Assembly (NCBI GenBank): GCA_044221315.1
Contig: JBGAPK010000003.1
Span: forward strand, 124,001-188,000
DNA: 64,000 nucleotides
Reading direction: 5' to 3'
DNA from: JAFEBO01 sp044221315
GTDB taxonomy: Bacteria > Planctomycetota > Phycisphaerae > Phycisphaerales > UBA1924
This document shows positions 17,580-27,600 of the stretch, piece after piece (position 1 is the stretch's first letter; each line of letters begins with the position of its first letter). The notes under the pieces are model-generated. The model saw only the letters and a program-made list of their open reading frames with translations. It had not been told where the DNA came from and did not search any database. The position numbers and the translations under genes are program-made.

Positions 17580-19271
17580 ATGCCCACTCTCAACGTCAGC
17601 AAAGACACCCACACGCACCTCCCCGCCGACTCCAACCAGGCCCTCGGCCTCGCCCAGTACGCCATCGACTTCATGTCCGACGGCCCCGCCGGTGCCAAGC
17701 CCGACAAGTCCGTCCTCGACCGCACCGAACTCTTCCACACCGACGCCAACCTCTGCGGCGTCTCCGCCCTCGCCCTCGGCACCAACGCCCCCACCATCCT
17801 CAAAGCCGAAGCCGCTCAATACGCGACGAATCCGCAGGCCGGGCTGCCATGGGCTCCGAGCGCCGGTGCCGTCCGCTCCGGCGTCCCCGCGTTCGGCAGC
17901 AAACTCGACGTTCAGGTCGAGAAAGCAATCGTCGCCAACGGCGCCGCGGTCCGCGAATGGGATTCCAACGGCACCAACTTCGGTTTCAACCCCGAACTCG
18001 GCCATACCGCCGGTGAATTCGGGCACAACGATTTCTACAGCGTTGCGATGGCCGCCGCACAGCTCCGAGGCAAGGACGGGACTTTCGCCCTCAAGGGCAT
18101 GATCCTCATCGATGAGATCCGCGGCCGCCTCGCCGAGGTCTTCAGCCTCAAGTCCTACAAGATCGACCATGTCGTCCACGGCGCCATCGGCAGCGCCGCC
18201 GCCTTCGGCGCCATGATGGGCGCCACCGCCGAGCAGATCGAATCCGCGATCGGCATGGTCGTGGCGCACTACATCCCCTTCCGCGCCATCCGCGCCGGCA
18301 AACAACTCAGCGATTCCAAGGGAGCCTCCGCCGCGATCAGCACCGAGGCCGCGATCCTCTCCGTCAAGCGCAGCATGTCCGGCTTCCTCGGCCCTCGCGA
18401 CATCTTCCGAAACCCCGAGGCGATCTTCCGCCTCTTCGAAGGCCCCGGCCAGCTCTTCAAGAAAACCGCCAGCGGCGGCACCGGCATCCCCGACGCCAAA
18501 GAAGCCTGGGGAACCAAGACCTACGCCAGCCCATTCGACCTGGTCCTCGCCCGCAACGGCGCCGACTTCGCCGTCATGGGCATGCACTTCAAACTCGGCC
18601 TCTATGAGCACCAGAGCGCCGGGGCCCTTCAGGGTCTTATTAACCTAATCGCGCGAAACCCGCACCTCCTCGCCGAAGCCAACGGCGACGCAATCTCCAA
18701 AATCGTCGTCAAGGCCTACGAGCCCGCCTTCGGCATCATCGGCGACCCCGCCAAACGAGACCCCAAGACCCGCCAGTCCGCCGATCACTCCATGCTCTTC
18801 CTCGTCTGCACCATGCTCCGAAAGGCGCTCGAACTCCGCGCGGGTGGCAAGACCTCCACGCTCGGCTGGAAGGACGTGATGCTCCTCCCCCACGACTTCT
18901 CCGGCGCTGCCCTGAATCATCCGGTCACCCGCCGCCTTTTCGACAAGATGTCCTTCGAGCACGGCGGCCCCGATTACGACGCCAAGTACCCCGACGGCAT
19001 CCCCACATCCATGATCATCACCGACAAGTCTGGCAAGTCCTTCGACAGCGGCCTGGTCATGTACCCCGGCGGCCACGCCCGCAACGCCCTCGGCGCCGAC
19101 AAAGTCGATCTCAAAGACGTCCTCGATCACAAGTTCAAGAAACTCGCCGAGATCGCCAGCGATGACCCCGCATCGCTTGTTTCCCGGCTGGGCGGGCTGC
19201 AATCCAAATCCGCCAAACAACTCGCCGACATCATGGACTTCTCGATCAAATCGAACGGCAAGTTCGAGTGA
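17580..19271 (+). CDS. MmgE/PrpD family protein
   Basis: The family includes 2-methylcitrate dehydratase (PrpD), cis-aconitate decarboxylase and MmgE. The 563-residue protein, longer than typical PrpD (~480), has the characteristic NGAAVREWDSNGTNF segment with its catalytic-region Asp, GHNDFYSVAMAAAQL, and HGAIGSAAAFGAMMGATAEQ. The C-terminal region contains the PTSMIITDKSG and YPGGHARN segments. ATG at 17580 is chosen; upstream codons continue open but are not protein-like. No prpB or prpC neighbour is present, so a methylcitrate-cycle role is not established. The palindromic element copy B starts seven bases after the stop. Confidence 0.88.
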   Translation: MPTLNVSKDTHTHLPADSNQALGLAQYAIDFMSDGPAGAKPDKSVLDRTELFHTDANLCGVSALALGTNAPTILKAEAAQYATNPQAGLPWAPSAGAVRSGVPAFGSKLDVQVEKAIVANGAAVREWDSNGTNFGFNPELGHTAGEFGHNDFYSVAMAAAQLRGKDGTFALKGMILIDEIRGRLAEVFSLKSYKIDHVVHGAIGSAAAFGAMMGATAEQIESAIGMVVAHYIPFRAIRAGKQLSDSKGASAAISTEAAILSVKRSMSGFLGPRDIFRNPEAIFRLFEGPGQLFKKTASGGTGIPDAKEAWGTKTYASPFDLVLARNGADFAVMGMHFKLGLYEHQSAGALQGLINLIARNPHLLAEANGDAISKIVVKAYEPAFGIIGDPAKRDPKTRQSADHSMLFLVCTMLRKALELRAGGKTSTLGWKDVMLLPHDFSGAALNHPVTRRLFDKMSFEHGGPDYDAKYPDGIPTSMIITDKSGKSFDSGLVMYPGGHARNALGADKVDLKDVLDHKFKKLAEIASDDPASLVSRLGGLQSKSAKQLADIMDFSIKSNGKFE

Positions 19272-19277
19272 TTTTCC

Positions 19278-19314
19278 GAAGCCCCCTCCCTGAGGGAGGG
19301 GGTTGGGGGAAGGG
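19278..19314 (+). repeat. Palindromic element, copy B (terminator-like)
   Basis: This has the same core as copy A: GAAGCCCCCTCCCTGAGGG and the following GGTTGGGGGAAGG. It lies seven bases after the stop of the MmgE/PrpD gene, as copy A lies after rmlA, which suggests that these elements settle preferentially at 3' ends. Confidence 0.8.
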
Positions 19315-19349
19315 CTGTCTTCTCCTCATCCCCTTACTGACACTTTTCT

Positions 19350-19769
19350 ATGGCCGGTTACTCCTCCACACCCCTTGTCCAAAAGCTCGGCATCAAGCCC
19401 GGCCACGCCGTCGGCCTCTGGTCCGAACCCGCCGCCTTCATCCAGACGCTCGACGGCCTTCCAGACAACGTCTCCTTCACCCAAGTCCCCCGCGGCAAGT
19501 CCCCCCTCGACGTCCTCGTCGTCTTCGTCAAGTCTCAAAAGGAATTCGCCACCCGCCTCGCGGCCGCTCGCAAGCGCATGAACTCCGCCGCAGGCCTCTG
19601 GATCGCCTGGCCCAAGAAAGCCAGCGGCATCAAGACCGACATGACCGAAAACGTGATCCGCGATCTCGCCCTCGCCACCGATCTTGTCGACAACAAAGTC
19701 TGCGCAATCGACGACACGTGGTCGGGCCTCCGACTCGTCATCCGCCTCAAACACCGGCCAACCAAATAG
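19350..19769 (+). CDS. DUF3052 family protein
   Basis: This 139-residue protein belongs to the DUF3052 family: it starts MAGYSSTPLVQKLGIKPGH, has a central LDVLVVFVKSQKEF strand-helix, and GLWIAWPKKASGIKTDMTE followed by a WSGLRLVIRLK strand. Members are small, soluble and of unknown biochemical function. There is no signal peptide or membrane segment. It follows the MmgE/PrpD gene by 78 bases on the same strand, with a repeat element between. The neighbouring gene is convergent. Confidence 0.88.
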   Translation: MAGYSSTPLVQKLGIKPGHAVGLWSEPAAFIQTLDGLPDNVSFTQVPRGKSPLDVLVVFVKSQKEFATRLAAARKRMNSAAGLWIAWPKKASGIKTDMTENVIRDLALATDLVDNKVCAIDDTWSGLRLVIRLKHRPTK

Positions 19770-19771
19770 AG

Positions 19772-19791
19772 CCTCCGCCTTAAGCCGGAGG
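19772..19791. terminator. Hairpin between convergent genes
   Basis: An imperfect stem CCTCCG/CGGAGG with a CTTAAG-type loop lies just after the DUF3052 stop and before the convergent methyltransferase end. No T-run follows, so its terminator role is only probable. It resembles the short hairpins of the 41.9-42.9 kb block. Confidence 0.4.
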
Positions 19792-19828
19792 TCGCCCCGA
19801 CGTCCGCTGCGCCGGATTCAATCCGCGC

Positions 19829-20440
19829 TCACCGCTGCTTTCCAAACACAATCCTCAACTCACTCGCCGGCAACTGCCAGCACAGATTCTCTTCCCACAC
19901 CTCCTGCATCGTCTTCCCCGAATTCACTACTGCCTGCACCACCTTTTTCAAAATCCGGATTACCGAAAATTCCGACGTGAACCGAACCTTCTGCGAGACG
20001 ATCCGCACCCCGATGTCGTTGTAGAACGAAGGCACCTTCCGCCGGTACGGCCACCCCTCCTTGCAGAAGTAGCCCATCGAATACAGCCCCCACGGCGTCC
20101 GATGGGTGTAGTCCGAGTAATAGTGCGGATTCGAAAAATGCGGCACCGTGATATGGCACTCCCCGTCCGGCCGCAACACCCGCACCACCTCGCGTATCAC
20201 CGTCTCGATCTCCGACAGATGCTCAAACGTGTGCACCGTTTCAATCCGGTCCACCGACGCGTCCGGCAGAAAACCCAGCCCTTGATTCACGTCCGCCACG
20301 ACATCGACGCCCGCCAGTTCGATCGCGTCAACCCCGATGCTGCCCGGCTTCTTCTTCGGCCCGCACCCGATCTCCACAACCACCGGCCGCTTCACCAGCA
20401 GTGAATTCAAGTCAACCAACACGCGTGCCCCGGTCGTCAT
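19829..20440 (-). CDS. Class I SAM-dependent methyltransferase
   Basis: This 203-residue cytoplasmic protein has a SAM motif I (VVVEIGCGPKKKPGSIGVD) near residue 20, the strand-2 acidic site GVDAIELAGVDVVADV, and VHTFEHLSEIETVIREVVRV, which matches the Methyltransf_11 type common in surface polysaccharide loci. A Tyr/His-rich stretch (HFSNPHYYSDYTHRTPWG) probably lines the substrate pocket. The start MTTGARV at 20440 fits. It is convergent with DUF3052 and divergent from the sirtuin across 170 bases of CCGTG-type repeat. The substrate is unknown. Confidence 0.85.
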   Translation of the reverse strand: MTTGARVLVDLNSLLVKRPVVVEIGCGPKKKPGSIGVDAIELAGVDVVADVNQGLGFLPDASVDRIETVHTFEHLSEIETVIREVVRVLRPDGECHITVPHFSNPHYYSDYTHRTPWGLYSMGYFCKEGWPYRRKVPSFYNDIGVRIVSQKVRFTSEFSVIRILKKVVQAVVNSGKTMQEVWEENLCWQLPASELRIVFGKQR

Positions 20441-20504
20441 GCCCGCAGCATACGAACCACATCACATCCCCGCCAGAATCGACACCACGAAGCCTTCTGC
20501 CCTG

Positions 20505-20592
20505 ATGACTTCTTCTCTCCCTCTCTTCTCTCTCCTTGCTTTCCCCGTGTCTTCTTCCGTGGCCCCCCGTGGTTCTCCGTGTTGAACTGCCT
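20505..20592. repeat. Iterated CCGTG/CACGG-type intergenic repeat, second copy
   Basis: A pyrimidine-rich TTCTCTCTCC tract runs into CCGTGTCTTCTTCCGTGG, CCCCCCGTGG and TTCTCCGTGTTGAA. The reverse complement shares the exact string CACGGGGGGCCACGG with the sequence near 50250, so the two loci are related by more than composition. Confidence 0.7.
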
Positions 20593-20613
20593 CCTCCCCG
20601 CGAATGATCCAGC

Positions 20614-21402
20614 GTGACCGATCTCACCCTCGCCGCGTCCCGCCTCCGTTCGGCCCGCTCCGTCGTCGCCATCACCGGCGCGGGAATCTCCGCGGAATCC
20701 GGACTTCGCACCTTCCGCGGCAGCACCGCCGCCCAAGCAGCCGACCTCCCCAAGGACATGCAAGCACTCTGGGCCGAGTTTGACCCACAAACGCTCGCCA
20801 CTCCCGAAGCCTTCGCGGCCGATCCCGAAAAAGTTTCCCGTTGGTACGACTGGCGCCGTCTCGGCTGCCTGGCCGCAGAACCCAACCCCGGCCACCTCGC
20901 GCTCGCCGCGATCGAACAGGCCGTCCGCGCCTCCGGCGGCACCTTCACACTACTCACCCAGAACGTCGATCGCCTCCACCAGCGCGCCGGAAACATCACC
21001 GTTGTCGAACTCCACGGCAACATCATCCAGTGGCGCTGCACCAAGACGTCGAAACTTGTGGATTTGCCTCCCGCCGCCTTGACGGAGTTCCCATACCCCT
21101 CTCCCTTCACCCGCGCCGGAATACTCCGCCCCAACGTTGTCTGGTTCGGCGAGATGCTCCCGGAGGATGCAATCGCCGCCGCATCGGAAGCTGTCCGCGA
21201 CTGCGACCTGTTCCTCTCGATCGGCACCAGCGCCGTGGTCTACCCCGCCGCCGGCTTCCTTCACGCCGCCCGCCAGAACGGCGCGTTTTCCATCGAGGTC
21301 AACGCCGAACCCAGCGCCGCCTCCGGAGTCGTCGATATCGCCCTCAGAGGCAAGTCCGGCGACATTCTTCCCAAGCTCCACGCCATCGCATTCTCGACGT
21401 AA
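20614..21402 (+). CDS. Sirtuin-like NAD-dependent deacylase lacking the zinc Cys set
   Basis: Sirtuins remove acyl groups from lysines using NAD. The 262-residue protein has the NAD motif GAGISAESGLRTFRG (residues 22-36), the TQNVDRLHQRAG motif (115-126), the catalytic-region His134 in ELHGN, the RPNVVWFGE motif and the GTSAVVYPAAGF motif. Canonical sirtuins have four Cys that bind zinc after ELHG. Here only Cys142 (QWRC) remains and the second pair is absent, so the zinc module has been lost or replaced. It starts at a GTG. Catalysis may be retained because the NAD site and His are intact, but this is inference. Confidence 0.88.
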   Translation: MTDLTLAASRLRSARSVVAITGAGISAESGLRTFRGSTAAQAADLPKDMQALWAEFDPQTLATPEAFAADPEKVSRWYDWRRLGCLAAEPNPGHLALAAIEQAVRASGGTFTLLTQNVDRLHQRAGNITVVELHGNIIQWRCTKTSKLVDLPPAALTEFPYPSPFTRAGILRPNVVWFGEMLPEDAIAAASEAVRDCDLFLSIGTSAVVYPAAGFLHAARQNGAFSIEVNAEPSAASGVVDIALRGKSGDILPKLHAIAFST

Positions 21403-21445
21403 AGAATTTCAAGTACCTGATCAAGCAAGATCATCGCCGCTCTTA

Positions 21446-21514
21446 TCTGCTGCTCTGCTGCTCTGCTGCTCTGCTGCTCTGCTGCTCTGCTGCTCTGCTG
21501 CTCTGCCGCTCTGC
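21446..21514. repeat. 9-bp minisatellite (GCTGCTCTG)n
   Basis: About seven tandem copies of a 9-bp unit close to GCTGCTCTG end in one variant unit GCCGCTCTG. A related array, in the opposite orientation and built on GGCAGAGCG, lies at 53704-53770. The unit length of nine keeps any reading frame open, which explains spurious Gln/Ser/Arg-rich frames here. Confidence 0.9.
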
Positions 21515-21524
21515 AAACAAAGCA

Positions 21525-21646
21525 GCCCGCGCCGGAATTCCGGCACGGGCCGCGGGGGAAAGTGCGCCGTTTCCCTCGCCGGGAAAATCCGGTTCGCCTC
21601 ACCGCTTTCCCGAAATCGACCCGGGCGCTTTCACGCGCCCGGGTCG
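21525..21646. terminator. Two GC-rich hairpins between sirtuin and beta-helix gene
   Basis: The first hairpin (21525-21550) is centred on the palindrome GCCGGAATTCCGGC with flanking GCCCG/CGGGC. The second (21617-21646) has a perfect 12-bp stem CGACCCGGGCGC/GCGCCCGGGTCG with the loop TTTCAC. They lie between convergent genes and probably end transcription from both sides. No strong T-run is present. Confidence 0.55.
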
Positions 21647-21672
21647 CACAAATCAGATTCAATCGGTCACTC

Positions 21673-23781
21673 TCAAGGGCAGAGCAGGTCGTTGTACGCC
21701 GCGGCGAAGATCACGAAGTCCGCGTCATCGACTGTGTCGCTCCCGTCAAAGTCCGCCGGGCAGCCCGCGGGCATCGATGGGTCGTTGCAGTCCAGCGTGT
21801 TGTACGCCTGGACGAAGATCACAAAGTCCGCGTCGTCCACCTGGCCGTCGTGGTTCAGATCGCAGGGGCAGGGGCCGTGCTGCAGTTCGAATGCACCCAT
21901 GTCCACGCGAGCGCCCGGTGTGCCATCGCCATCAACCAGACGCGGCAGGCTCATGATGTCGGTCGTGAGCCCCGACGCGTCCGCGTTGTTGCCGGTGTCG
22001 ACGCACGCCGAGCCCACGTTGAGGCGATAGTCGTCATCAATGTTGCCCACGATTCCGTCCGAGCCCGCCGCGTTCACGAACGAGGGGCCCGATCCGATGT
22101 TGCCCGCGCCCGAAATCACCTGATTGCTCCAGTCTGGTGTCACACACGAGTAAGTCACGCTCAAGAGACCCGCCCCGGCGTTGACCTGCTTGTAGGTCGG
22201 AACCATGAGCCCCGGTCCGGTGTTGCCCCAGGCGATCGAGTTCCGCATGTCGATCGCGGCGCTCGAACCCGCCCACAGCCCGCCCGTGCCGCTGGTGCTG
22301 GTGTTGTTCGCGATTGTGCAGTTCCGCAGGAAGAGGTCCACGTTCGTGCCGGTGATGTACACCGCGCCGCCGCCCGAGGGTGCGTTGTTGCCCCACACGG
22401 CGGTGTTGTACATCCACATGTCGCCATAGGAGCGAATCGCCCCGCCCGCCGTAACGGCGTTGTTCTGATAGAACTTGCACTCGTTTACGACGAGCACCGG
22501 CTGCAGGAATCCGCCCGATCCGCCCCAATACTGAAGCGCCGCACCCTCGTTCGCCGAGTTTTGCGTGAACGTGCACTTGTCGAACGTCGGTCCGAAGAAC
22601 GAAGCCGGCCCGTCGATGAACACGCCCCCGCCGCCGTGGATGGCGTAGTTGCCGAAGATCCAGCAGTTGCGGACAGTGGGAGAACCGGTGTCGGCATAAA
22701 TTCCGCCGCCCGCGTCGTTGGGCGAACTTCCGTTGGCGTACCCCTCGGCGATGGTGAATCCGTCGAGTTCGCTCTGGTACGAGACGCCCGAGGCATCCAC
22801 CACGTGGTACGAGTTATCGTTCTGAAGGCCGGTCCCGATCTCGCCGCTGAGGTAGCTCTGGTTCCCGACGCTCAGCACGCGCTGCGCCAGGGTCGTCTCA
22901 TTCCCGACGAATCCTCCGTACATCTTCACGCCCTCAACGAGCTTGAAGCTGCTCGTCCGGAGCGTGCCCGGCGTGTACACACCGCCGGCCACCCAGATCT
23001 CCGTGATCTGCCCGCCCGACGCCTTCGCCACCGTCAGCGCCTCCTGCAGGCTCTTGAACGCGTTCGCCCACGACAATCCGGTATTCGTTCCTGCCGCATT
23101 GTCGTTCACATATAGCCGGTTCCCCGTGATCTTCACGAGCTGAAGCCCGTTGAATGCGCACTTCGCCAAGCTGACGAAGTCGCACGACGCGGAGATCTTC
23201 AGCTTCGGTGCCCCCGCGCCAACCTTGAAGTTGAACACGGCGTGCGTCTTGCCCACCTGGAACGTGTCCGGCACCGTCGGCCCGCTGGTGCTCGCCGAAC
23301 CAAAGCCCAGCCCGCCGACATCGCCCGACAGGTACGTGTTGTGGTAGTTCGTGAACCCGAAGCCATCGACGTACGTCTGATCGGCCGGCGTCAGCGCCGC
23401 GTACACGTACGCCCGATAGAAGCCCTCATCGAGCCCGTTGATCTCGACCGTCACCACGCCGTTGGTATCAAACCCCATCGCGTAGTCATCCATCAGCGAT
23501 CCGAAGTCGCCGCTGCCCAGGTCCCCGTTGTGGTTACCGCTGTTGGTCTTTGCCGTGATCGACAGCCCCGACGAGGCTCCGTTCAGCCCCAGCAGGTTCA
23601 TCGTCGCCCCGGCCCCGCCCGTTGCCACCACCGCATTCCAGAAGCCGGCCTGGCCCGCCACGCCCGCATATCCCGCCGTCGGCGCGGTCTTCCCCGTGAA
23701 ATTCAGATCCACGTTGACCGACTGGCCGAACGTAGAACCGGCACAAACAACCAACGCCATCATCGCAGAAGCCCGAAACAT
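21673..23781 (-). CDS. Exported beta-helix protein with C-terminal dockerin-like pair
   Basis: This 702-residue protein has a signal peptide (MFRASAMMALVVCAGSTFGQ). It has an N-terminal adhesin-like beta domain with repeated Gly/Asn, then a right-handed parallel beta-helix region rich in short motifs such as NCWIFGNYAIHGGGG and AGGAIRSYGDM, typical of Pmp/autotransporter-type repeats. The final ~65 residues are two Ca-binding dockerin-like units (CDLNHDGQVDDADFVIF, then CPADFDGSDTVDDADFV) ending LLCP. The module is shared with at least five other exported proteins in the window. The role may be surface adhesion or glycan binding; no catalytic residues are recognised. It is convergent with the sirtuin. 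Confidence 0.85.
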   Translation of the reverse strand: MFRASAMMALVVCAGSTFGQSVNVDLNFTGKTAPTAGYAGVAGQAGFWNAVVATGGAGATMNLLGLNGASSGLSITAKTNSGNHNGDLGSGDFGSLMDDYAMGFDTNGVVTVEINGLDEGFYRAYVYAALTPADQTYVDGFGFTNYHNTYLSGDVGGLGFGSASTSGPTVPDTFQVGKTHAVFNFKVGAGAPKLKISASCDFVSLAKCAFNGLQLVKITGNRLYVNDNAAGTNTGLSWANAFKSLQEALTVAKASGGQITEIWVAGGVYTPGTLRTSSFKLVEGVKMYGGFVGNETTLAQRVLSVGNQSYLSGEIGTGLQNDNSYHVVDASGVSYQSELDGFTIAEGYANGSSPNDAGGGIYADTGSPTVRNCWIFGNYAIHGGGGVFIDGPASFFGPTFDKCTFTQNSANEGAALQYWGGSGGFLQPVLVVNECKFYQNNAVTAGGAIRSYGDMWMYNTAVWGNNAPSGGGAVYITGTNVDLFLRNCTIANNTSTSGTGGLWAGSSAAIDMRNSIAWGNTGPGLMVPTYKQVNAGAGLLSVTYSCVTPDWSNQVISGAGNIGSGPSFVNAAGSDGIVGNIDDDYRLNVGSACVDTGNNADASGLTTDIMSLPRLVDGDGTPGARVDMGAFELQHGPCPCDLNHDGQVDDADFVIFVQAYNTLDCNDPSMPAGCPADFDGSDTVDDADFVIFAAAYNDLLCP

Positions 23782-23963
23782 GTGTAATCCCCTTCTTTCC
23801 TAGACTTGTGTAAGCCGAACTACGCCCGTAGCGCACGCACCATCACGGTGCTTGCGCCTGGTCAGGGGCTTGCACTTTCCCCTCTGGCCGGGCAGACTGA
23901 ATAGCGGCTCGCCGATCCGTGCGACGGATCGTGGGACCTTGGCTACCGGACCTGGAGTTTTTT

Positions 23964-24653
23964 GTGAACCAGAAGCCCAAGCCCGACCCCAACCCCCAAC
24001 CCAAGAACGATCGCCCGGTCGCACCCTCCGGCGTCGCGACTCCGCCACCATCTCCCGCAGCCGCTCAGGTGACGCAGCTCCTCGTCGCCGCCGCCGACGG
24101 CGATTCGCGCGCCGCACGCGAACTCCTCCCGCTCGTCTACGAGGAACTCCGCCGCCTCGCGCAGGTCCGCATGGCCCGCGAACCCAAGCGCGGCGCGGGC
24201 ATGACCCTCCAGCCCACCGCCCTGGTCCACGAGGCCTACCTCCGTCTCCTCGGCGATCACGAGATCCGATGGAACGGCCGCGGTCACTTCTTCGGCGCCG
24301 CCGCTCTCGCCATGCGTCGCATCCTCGTCGAGCGCGCCCGTCACCGCTCCCGCGCCAAGCACGGGGGCGGCCTCCAGCGAGCCGACATCGAAATGGCCGA
24401 TATCGCCCCCGCCCTCGCCAGCGAGCCGCCCGCCGAGGAAATGCTCGCTCTCGACGACGCTCTCAAGGGCCTGGAGAAGCACGACCGGCGAAAGTACGAC
24501 GTCGTCATGCTCCGCTACTTCGCGGGACTCTCCATCGAGGAAACCGCCGAGGCCCTCGAGGTCTCCCCGGCCACCGTAAAGAACGACTGGACCTTCGCCC
24601 GCGCCTGGCTCAAACGCCAGGTCGCCGGCGCCGACGAGTCCGCGGACCAATAG
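23964..24653 (+). CDS. ECF-family sigma factor paired with a Ser/Thr kinase
   Basis: This 229-residue sigma factor is of the ECF group common in planctomycetes next to Ser/Thr kinases. It has a disordered Pro-rich N-terminus (about 40 residues), then region 2 (REVMAREPKRGAG-type segment through ALVHEAYLRLLGDHE, GHFFGAAALAMRRILVERAR), and region 4 (YDVVMLRYFAGLSIEETAEAL, VSPATVKNDWTFARAWLKR). The GTG at 23964 follows CTGGAG by six bases; an ATG at 23919 would add 15 residues. Its stop is three bases before the kinase start, so the two are cotranscribed, and phosphorylation by the kinase may control it. Confidence 0.85.
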   Translation: MNQKPKPDPNPQPKNDRPVAPSGVATPPPSPAAAQVTQLLVAAADGDSRAARELLPLVYEELRRLAQVRMAREPKRGAGMTLQPTALVHEAYLRLLGDHEIRWNGRGHFFGAAALAMRRILVERARHRSRAKHGGGLQRADIEMADIAPALASEPPAEEMLALDDALKGLEKHDRRKYDVVMLRYFAGLSIEETAEALEVSPATVKNDWTFARAWLKRQVAGADESADQ

Positions 24654-24656
24654 GCC

Positions 24657-27600
24657 TTGAGCACAACACCAAGCCAACGCGTCGAGGAACTCTTTCTCCG
24701 CGCCATCGAACTCTCGACGCAGGAGCGCGTCGCATTCCTCGACCACGCCTGCGAAGGCGACGCCGCACTCCGAAAGGAACTTGATTCCCTCCTCGGGTAT
24801 CACTCCGGCGGTCCCGGCGGATTCCTCGATTCCAAGGACGCCCCCGGCCGCGGCCTGCTCACCCAGATAGGCGCCAGCGCCCTCTCCGAAGCCGAGCCGC
24901 TCCTCCCCACCGACAAAAAGGTCGGCAATTTCAAAGTCCTCGGCGTCCTTGGCAGCGGCGGCATGGGCGTCGTCTACGTCGCACAACAGGACCGCCCCAA
25001 GCGCACCGTCGCCCTCAAAGTCATGCGCCGCGTTCTGGCCGACCCCAACTCGGCCTCCGCCCAGCGCATCCTCCGCCGCTTCGAGCACGAGGCCGAACTC
25101 CTCGGTCGCCTGCACCACCCCGGCATCGCTCAGATCTTCGAGGCCGGCACGTACGAAGCCTCCGGCGTCACCCACCCCTACATCGCCATGGAGCTCGTCA
25201 AGGGCGATCCGCTCCTGGTCTACGCCCAGAAACACAACCTCGGCACCCGCGAGAAGCTCGTCCTTGTGGAGCGCATCTGCGAGGCCGTCCAGCACGCCCA
25301 CCGCAACGGCGTAATCCACCGCGATCTCAAACCCGCCAACATCCTCGTCGATGAGTCCGGCCGTCCGAAAATCCTCGACTTCGGCGTCGCCCGCACCACC
25401 AATACCGACCTCCAACTCACCAGCGAGCACACCGCCGTCGGCTCGCTCATCGGCACGCTCCCCTACATGTCCCCCGAGCAGGTCTCGGGCGATCCCGCCG
25501 CCGTCGATACCCGCTCCGACGTCTACGCCGTCGGTGTCATCCTCTACGAACTCCTCGCAGGCAAACTCCCCTACGAACTCGCCAGCCGCTCGCTACCCGA
25601 GGCCGCCCGAATCATCCGCGACGAGGAGCCCACCAAGCTCAGCACCATCGACCGCTATTTCCGGGGCGACGTCGAGATGATCGTCCTCAAGGCGCTCGCC
25701 AAGGACCGCACCCGCCGCTACCAGTCCGCCAGCGACCTCGGCGACGACATCGCCCGCTATCTCTCCGGCCAGGCCATCTCCGCCCGGCGCGACTCCGCGA
25801 TGTACGTCCTCCGCAAGCAGCTCAAACGCTACCGCGGCATCGTCTCCACCGTCGCCTTCTTCATGCTGATCGTCGTCTGCCTGGGTGTCTTCGCCGCAAT
25901 CCAGGCCTTCCGCGCCTCCCGCCTCGCCGCCACGGAAATCCTCGCCAAGAACGAAGCCCTCGTCGCCCTGAAACAAGCCGAGATCCAGCGCAAGCGCGCC
26001 GATGAAACCTCCGCCTCCCTCGAACTTCAGCTCGCCCGCGCCAACGTCGAGCGTGGCCGCCTCCTGGGCATCGCCGGCAACCTTCTCGCCGCCGAAGACC
26101 TTATCTGGCCCGCCCATTTCCGCGATCCCAACTCCCGCCACACGTTTTTCGCGTTGTGGGAGCTCTACATGCACGAGCCCTGTCTCGCGACCCAGCACGC
26201 TCACGACAAGACGATCTGGGGCATGAGCGCTTCGCGCGACGGCACCGTCGCGGTCACCGGCGCCGACGGCGACTCCGTTTTCAAAGTCTGGAACACCTCC
26301 ACACGCAAGGTCATTTGCGAAGTTCCCGCGCCCTCCAAGCCCTGCCGGGCCCTCGCCCTCAACGCCTCCGGCACCCGTCTCGCCGCCGGGTTTGACGACG
26401 GTGATGTTGTCCTCTTCGACCTCGCCGACGGCTCCGTCGTCACCAACGCCAAGCTCACCAACCAGAATGTCCGGGGCCTTGAATTCTCCCCCAACGGGTC
26501 CGTCCTGCTCGCCGGCCTCGGCGACGGTCGCCTCCTCGATCTGGATCCCGCCACGCTCTCGGTCCGCTCCACGATCGCGAAGACCGCCTCCTACATCGGG
26601 CGAGTCACCTGGTCCGACGACGGCAAGCTCTTCGCCGTGGCTCACAACGACTCCACCGTCGATCTCTGGACGTGGCAACCAGACGCCGGCCCCTCCCAGA
26701 TCCGAACCTACAAGGGACACTCGGGCGCCATCGGCGTCCTCGCTTTCACGCCCGACGCCTCCGCCCTCGGCACGGGCGGCAGCGACCGCACCGTTCGGGT
26801 CTGGTCCACCGAATCGAGCGAGTGCCTTGCCGTGCTCGACGCCCCCAACGGCACCGTCCGTTCCATCGTCTTCACGCCCGATGGCCAGCGACTCGTCGCC
26901 GGAGGCTGGTGGACCATGAACGTGTGGGACTGGCGCAAGGAGACCAAGCTGCGTTCTTTCTCCTGCCCGGAAACCTGCAGCGGGGCCGCCCTCGTCGCAG
27001 ACGGCATTGAACTCTGGGGCACCGTCGGTGATTCCATCCGCATCTGGGACTTCGCGCCAAACCCGGGAGTGGAAATGCTCCCCGGCCACACGGGCCGCTC
27101 CGTGGCTGCATGGAGCCCCGATTCAAGGTACATCGCCACCGGCGACGCCGCAGGAAAAGTGCGGATCTTCGACGGCGAATCCTTCAGACTGCTTCGAATG
27201 CTTTCGGGCAGCACCGGACGAATCCGCGCCTTGGCGTTCGACGCAAAGTCCCGTTACCTCGTCGTGGCCGGCGAGGAACCCCGCGCCCGCGTCTACGACC
27301 TCTCCTCTTCCAACCCCGAGCCAGCCATCGTCCTCGAAGGCGCCCACGCACTCTCCCCCCGCTCGATCGATTTCATGCCCGACAATTCCATGCTCGTGCT
27401 CCCCTACAGGGACGACTGTCACCGCATCCTGAGCTTCCCCGACTGCGTCGAATTGCGCAGGATTCCCACGACCGGCCAGACCGAAGCGCTGAGCGCCCGC
27501 TTCTCTCCCGACGGGAAGATCCTCGCCACCAACGACCGCGATCAGGCGCTGCGGCTCTGGCGCGTTCCTTCGTTCGAACTCATCGGCTCCATGCGACCCG

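Noticed and set aside
21673..23781. Cellulosome scaffold system
   Set aside because: The dockerin-like modules are present, but no cohesin domains or scaffoldin genes were seen in the window.
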